Origin: Mycolicibacterium porcinum
GTDB lineage: Bacteria; Actinomycetota; Actinomycetes; Mycobacteriales; Mycobacteriaceae
DNA length: 45,644 nt
Direction of reading: 5' to 3'
Assembly (NCBI GenBank): GCA_001942045.1
Contig: MSTD01000001.1
Location: 1-45,644 of the forward strand
The notes beneath the pieces were generated by a model, which was not told the DNA's origin, did no database searches, and saw nothing but the letters and a program-made list of their open reading frames with translations. Below are positions 1 through 9,149 of the stretch, in pieces. Made by a program: the position numbers and the translations under genes. Within the stretch, counting starts at the first letter, position 1. Each line of letters begins with the position of its first letter.

Positions 1-210
1 GACGGCGTGCTGCACGCCGGCACCGCGCGTCGCGAGGACGGCGAGGTGGTGTCCTCGGGCGGCCGGGTGCTCTCGGTGGTCGGCACAGGCCCAGACCTGT
101 CCGCCCCACGCGATGCGGCCTACGCGCTCGCCAAGTCGATCCGGTTGCCGGGCAGCCACTTCCGCAGCGACATCGGACTGGCCGCTGCCGAAGGGCGGAT
201 CAGCATCTAG
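1..210 (+). CDS. purD: Phosphoribosylamine-glycine ligase, C-terminal fragment (cut by window edge)
   Basis: Frame 1 is open from the first base to a TAG at 208-210 and gives the last 69 residues of a protein. The segment DGVLHAGT followed by [11 protein letters not shown] and the closing A-Y-A-L-A-K...SDIGL pattern is the C-terminal barrel-sandwich domain of GAR synthetase. This enzyme ligates glycine to phosphoribosylamine in step 2 of purine synthesis. Position fits: purD precedes the esterase, TetR and purB in M. tuberculosis (Rv0772 onward). The ATP-grasp part lies outside the window, so catalytic residues cannot be checked. It converges on the esterase gene with only 3 bp between stop codons. 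Confidence 0.88.
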   Translation, partial: DGVLHAGTARREDGEVVSSGGRVLSVVGTGPDLSAPRDAAYALAKSIRLPGSHFRSDIGLAAAEGRISI

Positions 211-213
211 GCG

Positions 214-1047
214 CTAGGCGACCAGCAGCGGGGCCATCCAGGCGATCTCGGCGGGCAGCTGCGAACTCCAGAAGCTGCCATCGTGCCCACCGGGGGAGAA
301 GCCGCCGGCCGGAGGATTGGGCAACTCGGCGATGAACTGCTTGGTGGCCGAATAGAACGGTTCGCTGTTGCCGCAATCGATCCGGATCGGAATCTGCCCC
401 AGCGCGGGTTGGCCCCAGACACTGTTGGCGCTGTAATCCGCCGCACTGTCGAAAGCTCCCGGCGCGGCGGCCCCCGATGACGTCCACAACGCCGGGCTCA
501 CCGCGCAGATCGCCGCCGTGCGCGCCGGTCCGAGCCGCGAACCCAGCAGCAGCGCGCCATAGCCGCCCATCGACCAACCCAGGAACCCCACGCGCGAGGT
601 GTCCAAACCCTGATCGGCGAGCATCGGGATCAGCTCGTCGAGCACCATCGCACCCGAATCCTCCCCGGATGCGCGTTTGTGCCAATAGCTTCCACCGCCG
701 TCGACAGCGACCACAGCGAACGGCGGCAGCCCGGCGGCGACCGCCTCGGCCAGGCCCTGTTCCACTCCGCCGGCCATCACACCTGCCGCATCCTGCCCTT
801 TGCCGTGCAGGGCGATCACCGGCCGGAGTTTGCCGGTCTGTCCCGGCGGGCGCGCGATCGCCCAGTTGGTGTTCGTCCCGCCGCGCGCGGCCGACACGAA
901 CGACCCGCTGGTGAACGTCGGCGCGGCGACCGGGCTGGCGAGTGAGACGGGGGCGGAGGCGAGGGCTACAGCACCGGCGGCGCCGGCAGCCGCACCGACG
1001 CCGAGGCGCAGTACTGCGCGACGGGTCAAGTTGGGCATGCGGGCCAT
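214..1047 (-). CDS. Tat-exported alpha/beta-hydrolase esterase (Rv0774c-like)
   Basis: The product is 277 residues. The N-terminus has a twin-arginine type signal (LTRRAVLRLGVGAAAG, about residues 6-21) followed by an Ala-rich h-region and a likely cleavage near ASP/VAAP. The mature part is an antigen-85/esterase-D-like hydrolase: HGKG oxyanion-type loop, nucleophile elbow GWSMGGYG, and a late His in SPGGHDGSFW, giving a complete Ser-His plus acid set. The open frame extends upstream to 1326, but residues before the Tat signal are low-complexity Arg/Ser, so I start at ATG 1047; ATG 1038 (MPNLTRR) is an equal alternative. It is transcribed divergently from the TetR gene at 1175, which may control it. 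The Mtb homologue is an exported lipolytic esterase; the substrate here is unknown. Confidence 0.82.
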   Translation of the reverse strand: MARMPNLTRRAVLRLGVGAAAGAAGAVALASAPVSLASPVAAPTFTSGSFVSAARGGTNTNWAIARPPGQTGKLRPVIALHGKGQDAAGVMAGGVEQGLAEAVAAGLPPFAVVAVDGGGSYWHKRASGEDSGAMVLDELIPMLADQGLDTSRVGFLGWSMGGYGALLLGSRLGPARTAAICAVSPALWTSSGAAAPGAFDSAADYSANSVWGQPALGQIPIRIDCGNSEPFYSATKQFIAELPNPPAGGFSPGGHDGSFWSSQLPAEIAWMAPLLVA

Positions 1048-1174
1048 CTTGCCATCGCCCGACAATGGCATCGGCCAGTGGCATTCTCGGGCGGATCGCC
1101 GACGGCGCGGAAAAACCTGAGTAGAGCCTGATGATTGACCGAAAGCCCGATGTGGACGGGACCCGGCTGGCAGC

Positions 1175-1813
1175 ATGTGGAAGGTGACGGCAGCGGTCAC
1201 TCCTAAAGGGGAGCGTCGGCGGTACGCCCTCGTCAGGGCGGCCGCTGAATTGCTCTGTGAAGGCGGATTCGACGCCGTCCGGCACCGCGCCGTGGCGCGG
1301 CGCGCCGGCCTCCCGCTGGCCTCCACGACGTACTACTTCTCCTCACTCGACGACCTCATCGCCAAGGCTGTCGAGTACATCGGCACCCAGGAGGCCGAAC
1401 AACTCAGCGCCGGTGTGGCCGCCCTGTCGCGGCGGCGGCGCGGTGCCGAATCGACCGCGGACGTCCTCGTGGACCTGTTGCTCGGGGAATCCCCGGAGCG
1501 GCGCGGAATCGAGGAACTGATCTCCCGCTACGAGCGCTACATCGCGTGCGCCCGGCAACCCGGACTGCGCGACATCCAACGCCGCATCCTGCAACAGCGC
1601 ACCGACGCCGTCGTCGAGGTGGTGGAACGCTCGGGCCGCTCGGTACGCGCCGAACTGGTCACCGCCCTGGTGTGCGCCGTCGACGGCGCGGTTGTGGCAT
1701 CGTTGGTCGACGAAGGGGAGGGGCCCAGGGCCAGTGCCCGCGCCACGCTGATCGACGTCATCGACGTGCTGGCGCCCGTCGACGAACGGGCGGGTACGCG
1801 GCTGACAGGCTGA
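1175..1813 (+). CDS. TetR-family transcriptional regulator (Rv0775-like)
   Basis: The 212-residue protein has an N-terminal TetR DNA-binding domain: ALVRAAAELLCEGGFDAVR, then the recognition helix region with STTYYFSSLDDLIAKAVEY at about residues 50-68, where YYF-S..DL is the classic TetR signature. The C-terminal helices are ligand-binding type and unspecific. ATG 1175 is used; GTG 1184 (VTAAVTPKGERRR) would remove three residues and is possible. It is divergent from the exported esterase (127 bp between starts) and lies 10 bp upstream of the APC permease, with an AAGGAGGGGG ribosome site between them. It therefore probably forms an operon with the permease and may regulate it, the esterase or both. 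Confidence 0.85.
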   Translation: MWKVTAAVTPKGERRRYALVRAAAELLCEGGFDAVRHRAVARRAGLPLASTTYYFSSLDDLIAKAVEYIGTQEAEQLSAGVAALSRRRRGAESTADVLVDLLLGESPERRGIEELISRYERYIACARQPGLRDIQRRILQQRTDAVVEVVERSGRSVRAELVTALVCAVDGAVVASLVDEGEGPRASARATLIDVIDVLAPVDERAGTRLTG

Positions 1814-1823
1814 AGGAGGGGGA

Positions 1824-3263
1824 ATGTCGCAACCCGCAACCGCGGAGGAGCCACAGCTCAAGCGGGTGATGGGGCCCGGACTGTTACTGCTGTTCGTCGT
1901 CGGCGACATCCTCGGCACCGGCGTCTACGCGCTGACCGGGCAGGTCGCCAAAGAGGTCGGCGGCGCCGCGTGGCTGCCGTTCCTGGCGGCGTTCCTGATC
2001 GCCACCATCACCGCGTTCAGTTATCTCGAGCTGGTCACCAAGTATCCGCAGGCTGCCGGTGCGGCGCTCTACGCGCACAAGGCTTTTGGTATCCAGTTCG
2101 TCACGTTCCTGGTCGCCTTCATCGTGATGTGCTCCGGAATCACCTCGGCCTCAACGGCTTCGCGGTTCTTCGCGGCGAGCTTCTTCAAAGGTCTCGAGGT
2201 CAACTTCGACTACACCCCCGGCTGGGAGAAGATCGGCATCATCGGACTCGCCTTGTTCTTCATGGCGTTGATCGCCGTGGTGAACCTGCGCGGAGTCAGT
2301 GAAAGCGTCAAGCTCAACGTATTTCTCACCTTCGTCGAGATCACCGGTCTGCTGCTGGTGATCCTGGTCGGGCTGTGGGCATTCACCGGCGGCAGCGCCG
2401 AAGTGGACTTCAGCCGGGTCGTCGCCTTCGAGACACCCGAGGGCAAGAATGCGTTCCTTGCCGTCACGGCCGCCACCTCCCTGGCGTTCTTCGCGATGGT
2501 CGGCTTCGAGGACTCGGTCAACATGGCCGAGGAGACAAAGGATCCCGTGCGGATCTTCCCCAGGGTGCTGCTGTCCGGCCTGGGCATCGCGGGCCTGGTC
2601 TATGTGCTGGTCTCGGTCATCGCGGTCGCGCTGGTCCCGGTCGGGACACTGGCCGCCAGCAAGTCCCCGTTGGTCGAGGTGGTCCACGCCGGCGCGCCCG
2701 GCCTGCCGATCGACAACATCCTGCCGTTCATCTCGATGTTCGCGGTGTCCAACACCGCGCTGATCAACATGCTGATGGCCAGCCGCCTGATCTACGGCAT
2801 GTCACGCCAGCACGTGCTGCCCCCGGTGCTGGGTGTGGTGCACCCGCGGCGGCACACCCCTTGGGTGGCAATCATGTTCACCACCCTGCTGGCGTTCTGC
2901 CTGATCTTCTACGTGTCGACGTTCGCTTCCGAGGACGCCATCGCGGTACTGGGCGGCACCACCTCGCTGCTGCTGCTCGCGGTGTTCGCGATGGTCAACG
3001 TCGCGGTCCTGGTGCTGCGCCGCGACGTGCGAAAAGAGGGCGGGCACTTCAAGACTCCGACCGCGCTGCCCGTCATCGGCTTCATCGCCTCGCTCTACCT
3101 GGTGCTGCCGACCTCGGGGCGGCCGTCCGAGCAGTACATCCTGGCGCTGGCGCTGGTGGCCACCGGCATCGTCCTGTTCGGCATCACCATGCTGATCAAC
3201 CGGCAACTCGGCATCCGCGGCGCGGGCATCACCGACCCGACCCATCTGGGCGACGCCCCCTAG
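1824..3263 (+). CDS. APC-superfamily amino acid/amine permease
   Basis: A 479-residue inner-membrane transporter with about 12 hydrophobic segments. The N-terminal helix LLLLFVVGDILGTGVYALTG carries the broken-helix G-x-G-x-x motif (GTGVY) that binds the substrate amino group in APC transporters. A later segment, FFAMVGFEDSVNMAEETKDP, is the TM6 signature with the conserved acidic loop EETKDP. The strong ribosome site AAGGAGGGGG lies just before ATG 1824, and the TetR gene ends 10 bp upstream. The likely role is uptake of an amino acid or amine by cation symport; the specificity cannot be read. Its TAG stop sits in a CTAG shared with the stop of the convergent alarmone-synthetase gene. Confidence 0.88.
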   Translation: MSQPATAEEPQLKRVMGPGLLLLFVVGDILGTGVYALTGQVAKEVGGAAWLPFLAAFLIATITAFSYLELVTKYPQAAGAALYAHKAFGIQFVTFLVAFIVMCSGITSASTASRFFAASFFKGLEVNFDYTPGWEKIGIIGLALFFMALIAVVNLRGVSESVKLNVFLTFVEITGLLLVILVGLWAFTGGSAEVDFSRVVAFETPEGKNAFLAVTAATSLAFFAMVGFEDSVNMAEETKDPVRIFPRVLLSGLGIAGLVYVLVSVIAVALVPVGTLAASKSPLVEVVHAGAPGLPIDNILPFISMFAVSNTALINMLMASRLIYGMSRQHVLPPVLGVVHPRRHTPWVAIMFTTLLAFCLIFYVSTFASEDAIAVLGGTTSLLLLAVFAMVNVAVLVLRRDVRKEGGHFKTPTALPVIGFIASLYLVLPTSGRPSEQYILALALVATGIVLFGITMLINRQLGIRGAGITDPTHLGDAP

Positions 3264-4984
3264 GTCTCTTTTCGCAGCTTTTCGATTCGGTTCTGCAGCA
3301 ACGGGATCCGATGTGCGTTGCCGTCCAGCGCGATGTAGCGGTCCTCGAATATGGCGAGCAACGCGTCATCCAGGCGGCGGACCGCGCCGGGCGGGAACCG
3401 GTAGTCCATCAACCGGTTGATCTCGTCGGTGTCCACCGAATCCAGCACGCCTTTCAGCGCATCCAATGAGGTGATGCCGAGCTCGAGCAGCAACCCCGAG
3501 ATCCAGCTGTAGTGGTCCGTGCGTGACCAGCCGGCATCGGCGAAGCGGTTGCCCAGATAGGTGGCCAGCACCGAGCTGGGGATGCGTGCGTCGGAGGCGG
3601 CCTCGGCGAACTTGACCTCTTGTTCTTCGGTCATGGTCTGCCGCAGCCGTTCCCGGATCTCGGTGAACTCGCGGTCGGCCAATTCCAGCAGCCCGGCGGC
3701 CAACGTGAAGCGGCGGTCCAATTCGCTGACGTGCTCGGCCGGCACCGAACCCTTGTACCGCACGTCGTGCTCGAACTCCGCCCACGCGTGCTGCAGGACG
3801 GTACGGACCTGGATGGACGCCGGATACTGTTCGCCCTCGACCCCGAACAGCAGATGCCGGCTCGCGTACCCCCACCGGCCCTGACGTGCGGTCTGCAGGC
3901 CCATGTCCTGGTCGTCCAGCAGCCGCATCTCCTCGGCCAACAGGTTGGCGACCGCGTCGACGTCCGCACGCAGATAGGTGATGACCCGCAGACCCACCTG
4001 GTCGGTGATCTCCACCAGCGGGTCGCTGTACATGGGCGTCCCATCGGCCGCCCGACGGTTGGCCTTCGCGGCGAACGAATCGACACTCTTGGTCCGGGCC
4101 GTGATGCTCAGGTAGTTGATGCCTGCCTCGTCGAGCAGGCCGGTGACCAGCTTGAGGTACTGCTCGGTGGCAGCCACCAGGTCAGGGCGCCGGGCAGCGT
4201 ATTCGGCGACAGCCGTCGACGGCGCGGCCTGGCTCACCGGCGCCGGTCGTGGCCGGGGCAGCCGGCTGGCGGGTAGCGACGGAGTGACGATGTAGCCCGA
4301 ATCGAAGTCGCCGTAGATCGTCACGTCCTCAGGACGGTGATACCAGTACAGCGCGGTGTAGGCGCACAGCATGGCGTCGACGGGGTCCTCGTCGCGGTCG
4401 AGTTGTCCCGGCCGCGTGGCCGCCTCGATCCGTCGACGCAGTTCCACCCAGTTGACATTGCGGTTGGCCCGCAGTCGCGGCGTCGCGGTGTCCAGCTCCT
4501 CGATGAACGTCATCAACCTCAGCAGTTCGCGCTGGCGGTCGCCGAACGAGCCCCGCTTGTACTTCAGGGTCTTGTCGAGTCCGAACAACACCACGCTCGC
4601 CGGATGCGGATACACCTCGATCGCGCGCCGGTTCGATGACGACGATGGATCCATGTCGAGCCCCAGCGAAGCGGCGATGCGCGCACCGCGCGGATGCTTG
4701 AACTCGGGCCGCTCGGTGAACGCCGGGCGTGCCCCCGCGTCGAACCGCTGGAAGTCCCGGTTGAGATCCCGCTCACACGGCCGGTGCCCCGTCGGATTCT
4801 TGACGATCAGCGGTGCATCGATGGCGACCAGGCAGTCACCGCTGACGTACGGCTCTATCGTCGCCGCGATTTCGTCGTCGTCCTGGGCCACACCGACGTG
4901 AAGGACCCGCCCACCGGAGTCGATGGCGGCCACGCCCGTCTGGTTCTTCTCGCCCCACGCGAGGTCGAGTCCGACGAAGTACAT
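3260..4984 (-). CDS. Two-domain protein: DUF429/RNase H-like fold plus RelA/SpoT (p)ppGpp synthetase domain
   Basis: The product is 574 residues. Residues 1-235 are DUF429-like with an RNase H-type acidic set: GLDLAWGEKN (D7), AIDAP (D56), AIEVYPH (E123) and DPVDAMLCAYTA (D203). A Pro-rich linker (about 240-256) joins a RelA/SpoT nucleotidyltransferase domain at about 262-415: ITARTKS with R297 and K299, EITDQVGLRV (D328), GYASRH (372-377), then SIQVRT and WAEFEHDVRYK (401-411). No HD hydrolase, TGS or ACT domain is present. This architecture matches M. smegmatis MS_RHII-RSD, reported as a combined RNase HII and (p)ppGpp synthetase. A serine (S390) occupies the position of the usual catalytic Glu in EIQIRT. 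It is divergent from purB (50 bp between starts) and converges tail-to-tail with the permease. Confidence 0.87.
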   Translation of the reverse strand: MYFVGLDLAWGEKNQTGVAAIDSGGRVLHVGVAQDDDEIAATIEPYVSGDCLVAIDAPLIVKNPTGHRPCERDLNRDFQRFDAGARPAFTERPEFKHPRGARIAASLGLDMDPSSSSNRRAIEVYPHPASVVLFGLDKTLKYKRGSFGDRQRELLRLMTFIEELDTATPRLRANRNVNWVELRRRIEAATRPGQLDRDEDPVDAMLCAYTALYWYHRPEDVTIYGDFDSGYIVTPSLPASRLPRPRPAPVSQAAPSTAVAEYAARRPDLVAATEQYLKLVTGLLDEAGINYLSITARTKSVDSFAAKANRRAADGTPMYSDPLVEITDQVGLRVITYLRADVDAVANLLAEEMRLLDDQDMGLQTARQGRWGYASRHLLFGVEGEQYPASIQVRTVLQHAWAEFEHDVRYKGSVPAEHVSELDRRFTLAAGLLELADREFTEIRERLRQTMTEEQEVKFAEAASDARIPSSVLATYLGNRFADAGWSRTDHYSWISGLLLELGITSLDALKGVLDSVDTDEINRLMDYRFPPGAVRRLDDALLAIFEDRYIALDGNAHRIPLLQNRIEKLRKET

Positions 4985-5020
4985 CCGTCCACTGTCTCAT
5001 TGGTCCCCCCGCGCGGGCCG

Positions 5021-5037
5021 TAAGCTGTGTGTTCGTG
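5021..5037 (+). promoter_or_regulatory. -10 hexamer and probable leaderless GTG start of purB
   Basis: TAAGCT (5021-5026) matches the mycobacterial TAnnnT -10 and lies 8 nt before GTG 5035. No Shine-Dalgarno sequence is visible, so transcription probably starts at or next to the start codon. A second GTG at 5029 would begin the protein with MFV and is too close to the hexamer. Confidence 0.55.
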
Positions 5038-6453
5038 ACGATCCCGAATGTTCTGGCCAACCGCTACGCCAGCGACGAAATGGTCGCGATCTGGTCGCCG
5101 GAGGCCAAGATCGTCGCCGAACGCCGACTCTGGCTCGCCGTGCTGCGTGCGCAGGCCGAGCTGGGTGTCGCCGTGCCCGACGGCGTGGTCGAGGACTACG
5201 AGCGGGTGCTGGAGAACGTCGACCTCGCGTCGATCGCGGCGCGCGAGCGCGTCACCCGCCACGACGTCAAGGCCCGCATCGAAGAGTTCAACGCCCTGGC
5301 CGGCCACGAGCACGTCCACAAGGGCATGACCAGCCGCGACCTCACCGAGAACGTCGAGCAGCTGCAGATCCGTCGCTCCCTGGAACTGGTGTTCTCCCAC
5401 GGTGTCGCCGTGGTGGCCCGGCTGGCCGAACGCTCGGTCGTCTACCGCGATCTGGTGATGGCAGGCCGCTCGCACAACGTGGCCGCGCAGGCCACCACGC
5501 TGGGCAAGCGGTTCGCCTCGGCGGCCGAAGAGACCCTGGTGGCCCTGACCCGCCTGCGTGAGCTGATCGACCGCTACCCGCTGCGCGGCATCAAGGGCCC
5601 GATGGGCACGGCCCAGGACATGCTCGATCTGTTCGACGGGGACACCGCGAAACTCGCCGAACTGGAACGGCGTGTCGCCCAATTCCTGGGATTCACAGAC
5701 GTTTTCACCAGCGTCGGGCAGGTGTACCCGCGCTCGCTGGACCACGACGTGCTCTCGGCGCTGGTGCAGGTGGGTGCCGGGCCGTCCTCGCTGGCGCACA
5801 CCATCCGGCTGATGGCCGGTCACGAGCTGGTCACCGAGGGCTTCGCGCCCGGGCAGGTCGGCTCCTCGGCCATGCCGCACAAGATGAACACCCGGTCGTG
5901 CGAGCGGGTCAACGGCCTGCAGGTGGTGCTGCGCGGGTACGCGTCGATGGCCGCCGAACTGGCCGGAGCGCAGTGGAACGAGGGTGACGTCTTCTGCTCG
6001 GTGGTGCGTCGCGTCGCGCTGCCCGACGGGTTCTTCGCCATCGACGGGCAGACCGAGACCTTCCTGACCGTGCTCGACGAGTTCGGCGCCTACCCGGCGG
6101 TGATCCAGCGCGAGCTGGACCGCTACCTGCCGTTCCTGGCCACCACCCGCATCCTGATCGCCGCGGTGCGCGCCGGCGTGGGCCGCGAAACCGCGCACGA
6201 GGTGATCAAGGAACACGCCGTCGCCGTCGCCTTGGCGATGCGCGAGCAGGGGCGTGAGCCGGACCTGCTCGACCGGCTGGCCGCCGACCCGCGGCTGCCG
6301 CTGGACCGGGCCGCCCTGGAAGCCGCGCTGGCCGACAAGCAGGCCTTCACCGGAGCCGCAGGCGCCCAGGTGGACGGCGTCGTCGCCGCCGTCGACGAAC
6401 TGGTCAGCCGCTACCCCGAAGCCGCCAAGTACACCTCGGGCGCCATCTTGTGA
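5035..6453 (+). CDS. purB: Adenylosuccinate lyase
   Basis: The 472-residue protein catalyses both SAICAR to AICAR and adenylosuccinate to AMP, each releasing fumarate. Family signatures are present in order: [17 protein letters not shown] (TSxD substrate site), [17 protein letters not shown] with the general-acid His, and the lyase signature [17 protein letters not shown] on the flexible catalytic loop with its serines. The start GTG 5035 ([13 protein letters not shown]) gives the usual N-terminus. cyp126 overlaps its last four bases (GTGA), indicating translational coupling. It is divergent from the alarmone-synthetase fusion, a notable pairing because (p)ppGpp acts on purine nucleotide metabolism. 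Confidence 0.97.
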   Translation: MTIPNVLANRYASDEMVAIWSPEAKIVAERRLWLAVLRAQAELGVAVPDGVVEDYERVLENVDLASIAARERVTRHDVKARIEEFNALAGHEHVHKGMTSRDLTENVEQLQIRRSLELVFSHGVAVVARLAERSVVYRDLVMAGRSHNVAAQATTLGKRFASAAEETLVALTRLRELIDRYPLRGIKGPMGTAQDMLDLFDGDTAKLAELERRVAQFLGFTDVFTSVGQVYPRSLDHDVLSALVQVGAGPSSLAHTIRLMAGHELVTEGFAPGQVGSSAMPHKMNTRSCERVNGLQVVLRGYASMAAELAGAQWNEGDVFCSVVRRVALPDGFFAIDGQTETFLTVLDEFGAYPAVIQRELDRYLPFLATTRILIAAVRAGVGRETAHEVIKEHAVAVALAMREQGREPDLLDRLAADPRLPLDRAALEAALADKQAFTGAAGAQVDGVVAAVDELVSRYPEAAKYTSGAIL

Positions 6454-7670
6454 GTTTGGCGGCCGACTTCACCGACCTGGACAACTTCGCGTCGGGTTTC
6501 CCGCACGAGTTGTTCGCCGCGCATCGTCGCGAAGCCCCGGTGTACTGGCACTCGGCGACCGAACATACGCCGGACGGCGAGGGCTTCTGGTCGGTGGCCA
6601 CCCACGCCGAAACCCTTGCGGTACTGCGTGATGCGGAGACCTACTCCTCGGTGACCGGCGGCACCCGGCCATTCGGCGGCACCCTGCTGCAGGACCTGTC
6701 CATCGCCGGGCAGGTGCTCAACATGATGGACGACCCGCGGCACTCCGAGATCCGCCGCCTGGTCAGCTCCGGGCTGACGCCACGGATGATCCGGCGGGTC
6801 GAAGACGATCTGCGGGCCCGGACCCGGAGGCTGCTCGACGACGTGGTGGCGGGAGAACCGTTCGACTTCCTGGTCGACGTGGCCGCCGAACTGCCCATGC
6901 AGATGATCTGCATCCTGCTGGGAGTGCCTGAATCCGAACGGCATTGGCTGTTCCAGGCGATCGAGCCGCAGTTCGACTTCGGCGGCTCCCGGTCGGCAGC
7001 TCTGGCGCAGTTGTCGCCCGAGGAGGCCGGCTCCCGGATGTACACCTACGGATCCGAATTGATCGCGGCCAAACGTGCCGAGCCCGGCGACGACATGCTC
7101 TCGGTGGTGGCCAACGCATTCCGCGAAGACGAAGCCGCGGCGCTGTCTGATTTGGAGCTGTACCTGTTCTTCAGCCTGCTGTTCAGCGCGGGCGCTGAGA
7201 CCACCCGCAACGCGGTCGCGGGCGGGCTGCTGGCGCTGATCGAAAACCCTTCGCAGCTGGCGTTGTTGCGTGCCGATCTCACCGAACTGCCCACGGCGAT
7301 CGAGGAGATGGTGCGCTGGACCTCACCGTCACCGTCCAAGCGCCGGACCGCGACCCGCGCCGTGACTTTGGGCGGTTGCGACATCGAACCCGGGCAGAAG
7401 GTCCAGGTTTGGGAAGGGTCGGCGAACCGCGATCCGCTGGTGTTCGAGCAGCCGGACGTTTTCGACATCACGCGTAAACCCAATCCCCACTTGGGTTTCG
7501 GCTACGGTATCCACTACTGCCTCGGCGCCAACCTGGCCCGGCTGGAACTTCGGGTGCTGTTCGAGGAGCTGCTGTCGCGGTTCTCGTCGGCTCGTCTGGT
7601 CAAGCCCGTCGAGTGGACCCGCAGCAACCGCCACACCGGCATCCGGCATCTGGTGGCGGAATTCGCCTAA
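6450..7670 (+). CDS. cyp126: Cytochrome P450, CYP126 family
   Basis: The 406-residue soluble bacterial P450 shows the I-helix oxygen-activation motif [10 protein letters not shown], the K-helix E-x-x-R (EEMVRW) and the haem loop [18 protein letters not shown] with ligand Cys357. The GTG start overlaps the purB stop (GTGA), as in M. tuberculosis where cyp126 (Rv0778) follows purB (Rv0777); this synteny is the main reason for the subfamily name. It would need a ferredoxin and a reductase, and none is encoded beside it. The physiological substrate is not deducible. The conserved coupling to purB raises the question of a nucleotide-related or co-expressed role, but nothing in the sequence settles this. 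Confidence 0.9.
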   Translation: MSLAADFTDLDNFASGFPHELFAAHRREAPVYWHSATEHTPDGEGFWSVATHAETLAVLRDAETYSSVTGGTRPFGGTLLQDLSIAGQVLNMMDDPRHSEIRRLVSSGLTPRMIRRVEDDLRARTRRLLDDVVAGEPFDFLVDVAAELPMQMICILLGVPESERHWLFQAIEPQFDFGGSRSAALAQLSPEEAGSRMYTYGSELIAAKRAEPGDDMLSVVANAFREDEAAALSDLELYLFFSLLFSAGAETTRNAVAGGLLALIENPSQLALLRADLTELPTAIEEMVRWTSPSPSKRRTATRAVTLGGCDIEPGQKVQVWEGSANRDPLVFEQPDVFDITRKPNPHLGFGYGIHYCLGANLARLELRVLFEELLSRFSSARLVKPVEWTRSNRHTGIRHLVAEFA

Positions 7671-7682
7671 CCTCGGGACATG
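7668..7682 (+). promoter_or_regulatory. -10 hexamer for leaderless DUF1707 gene
   Basis: TAACCT (7668-7673) overlaps the end of cyp126 and ends 6 nt before ATG 7680; there is no ribosome-binding sequence. This suggests an independent leaderless transcript in addition to read-through from purB-cyp126. Confidence 0.4.
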
Positions 7683-8267
7683 GACTCCGGCCCGAATGAC
7701 CATCTCCGAGTCTCAGACGCCGAGCGCGCCAAGGTGGGACAACTGCTCGAACGCGCGGTCGCCGAGGGCATGATCACGCTCGACGAGTTCAGCGAGCGCT
7801 ACGACGCCGCACTGGCCGCGCGCACTCGCGGTGAGTTGGGCGCAGTAGTCGCGGATCTGCCGATGACGGTGCCGGCGGTACAGACGCCGGGTGCGCCACC
7901 GGAGGAGCTGCGGGGGTGGATGTCATCGATCGTCCGGCGCGGGCGGTGGACGGTGGCGCCAGTGCTGCATGTGAAAAGCCGGTTGTGCAGCACCACCCTC
8001 GACTTCACCTCGGCGGCGCTGCCCGGGCCGGTGGTGGAGATCGTTCTGGATGATTACTGCAGCTCGACCGAGCTGATCGTGCCCGCGTCGGCGACCGCCG
8101 ATGTCAACGGCGTCGAGGCGGTCGCGGGCAGCGTCACCGCCAATGTCCGCACCAGCCCACCGTCCGATCAGCTGCATCTCATCGTGCGCGGCCGCGCCCG
8201 GATGGGGTCGGTCACCGTGCGGCACCCGTTCGGAAGCTGGCTGCGGCGGTTGAGCGGCACTCGATAG
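7680..8267 (+). CDS. DUF1707 (SHOCT-like) domain protein
   Basis: The 195-residue protein begins with DHLRVSDAERAKVGQLL and continues through DEFSERYDAALAARTRGEL to ADLP (about residues 7-60), the DUF1707 helical domain common in actinobacteria. After a short linker the C-terminal half (about 90-185) is beta-rich and resembles LiaF/DUF2154-type envelope-stress beta domains: hydrophobic strands, then a segment SVTVRHPFGSW near the end. No membrane segment or signal peptide is seen, so it is probably cytoplasmic or membrane-peripheral. Its 3' end overlaps that of the convergent DUF559 gene by 56 bp. Function is unknown; the family is often linked to regulation of envelope genes. Confidence 0.75.
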   Translation: MDSGPNDHLRVSDAERAKVGQLLERAVAEGMITLDEFSERYDAALAARTRGELGAVVADLPMTVPAVQTPGAPPEELRGWMSSIVRRGRWTVAPVLHVKSRLCSTTLDFTSAALPGPVVEIVLDDYCSSTELIVPASATADVNGVEAVAGSVTANVRTSPPSDQLHLIVRGRARMGSVTVRHPFGSWLRRLSGTR

Positions 8268-9111
8268 CGAACCTGATCTCGGCGATCACTCGCTCCGGAT
8301 ACTCGGTGAGATCGAGCCAGGTGAATCGCAGCACCTGCCAGCCCATCAGCGCGATTTCGTTCTGCCTGACGCGGTCTTTCTGGAAGTCCTCCTGATCGCT
8401 GTGGAATGCCCAGCCGTCGGTTTCGATCGCGAGTTTGGCGGCGGGGAAGGCCACGTCGACCACGTACCGGCCGAGGCGGTAGTTGGCCTTCCAACCCGTG
8501 ATGCCGGCTTGTTTGAGCAGCTTGACCAGCAGCCGTTCGGCCTCCGAGCGGGCCCCGTCGGCCGCGGCGATGAGCAATATCCGGGCGGCGGGGGAGCCGT
8601 GCCTGCCCTTGTTCCGCACATGGGCCCGCCAGAGGTCAGGCAGCTCGGTGTGGCGTTGCAACGCGGTGTCCATCAGCTTGGCGCCGCCACCACGGCGAGC
8701 GGCGGCCTCCACGACCGTCAGCGGTAGCGCGGTCACCCGTAGCCCACGGCGCTCCACGATGTCGCGGGGGTCGAGGTCGCGCCGCCGGAGTTTGACGGCG
8801 TGCCTCTGCCGGAAATTGCTGACCTTCGGAACAGTGACCTCGATGATTTCGGGTGCATACTTCGTGACCCCGAGCCACCACGCCGCAGCGAGTCCGCTGG
8901 CCGTTGCGTTGGAGCCCAGTGACCAGACCGCAGCCCTGGTTCGTGCGGCATCGGTGAACGGTCGATCGTCGGCGAAATAGACGCCCCGTGAGCAGCGCAG
9001 CCAGCGGCCGGATTGAACTCGCCGGTACACAGCCTGGCGCGACAAGCCTGCTTCCTCGGCTTGAGCAAGAGTGATGACGCCGTCATGGTCGCGCAAGAAG
9101 TCCTCGAGCAT
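8212..9111 (-). CDS. AbiEi-type winged-helix plus DUF559 (Vsr/PD-(D/E)XK-like) protein
   Basis: The 299-residue protein has two parts. Residues 1-50 (VITLAQAEEAGLSRQAVYRR, SRGVYF) form the winged-helix domain found at the N-terminus of AbiEi-type antitoxins. Residues 190-290 are DUF559: SEAERLLVKLL, YVVDVAFPAAKLAIETDGW, FHSDQEDFQKDRVRQNE and GWQVLRFTWLDLTE, with a candidate nuclease set (E in SEAER, D in VVDVAF, E/D in IETDG) like very-short-patch-repair endonucleases. Such proteins are abundant in mycobacteria with no settled role. No toxin partner is adjacent. A 59-bp imperfect palindrome lies 39-97 bp upstream of its start and could be its recognition site or a mobile repeat. A TTGACA (minus strand, 9137-9132) lies upstream but no clear -10 follows. 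Confidence 0.75.
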   Translation of the reverse strand: MLEDFLRDHDGVITLAQAEEAGLSRQAVYRRVQSGRWLRCSRGVYFADDRPFTDAARTRAAVWSLGSNATASGLAAAWWLGVTKYAPEIIEVTVPKVSNFRQRHAVKLRRRDLDPRDIVERRGLRVTALPLTVVEAAARRGGGAKLMDTALQRHTELPDLWRAHVRNKGRHGSPAARILLIAAADGARSEAERLLVKLLKQAGITGWKANYRLGRYVVDVAFPAAKLAIETDGWAFHSDQEDFQKDRVRQNEIALMGWQVLRFTWLDLTEYPERVIAEIRFAIECRSTAAASFRTGAAR

Positions 9112-9149
9112 GCAGATTCGACGGAGTCACATGTCAAAGGGTTCCCCCA

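Noticed and set aside
4855..6216. 453-codon open frame on the minus strand antisense to purB
   Set aside because: High-GC third-position shadow: the translation is His/Gly/Gln-rich low complexity, whereas the plus strand encodes a complete adenylosuccinate lyase.
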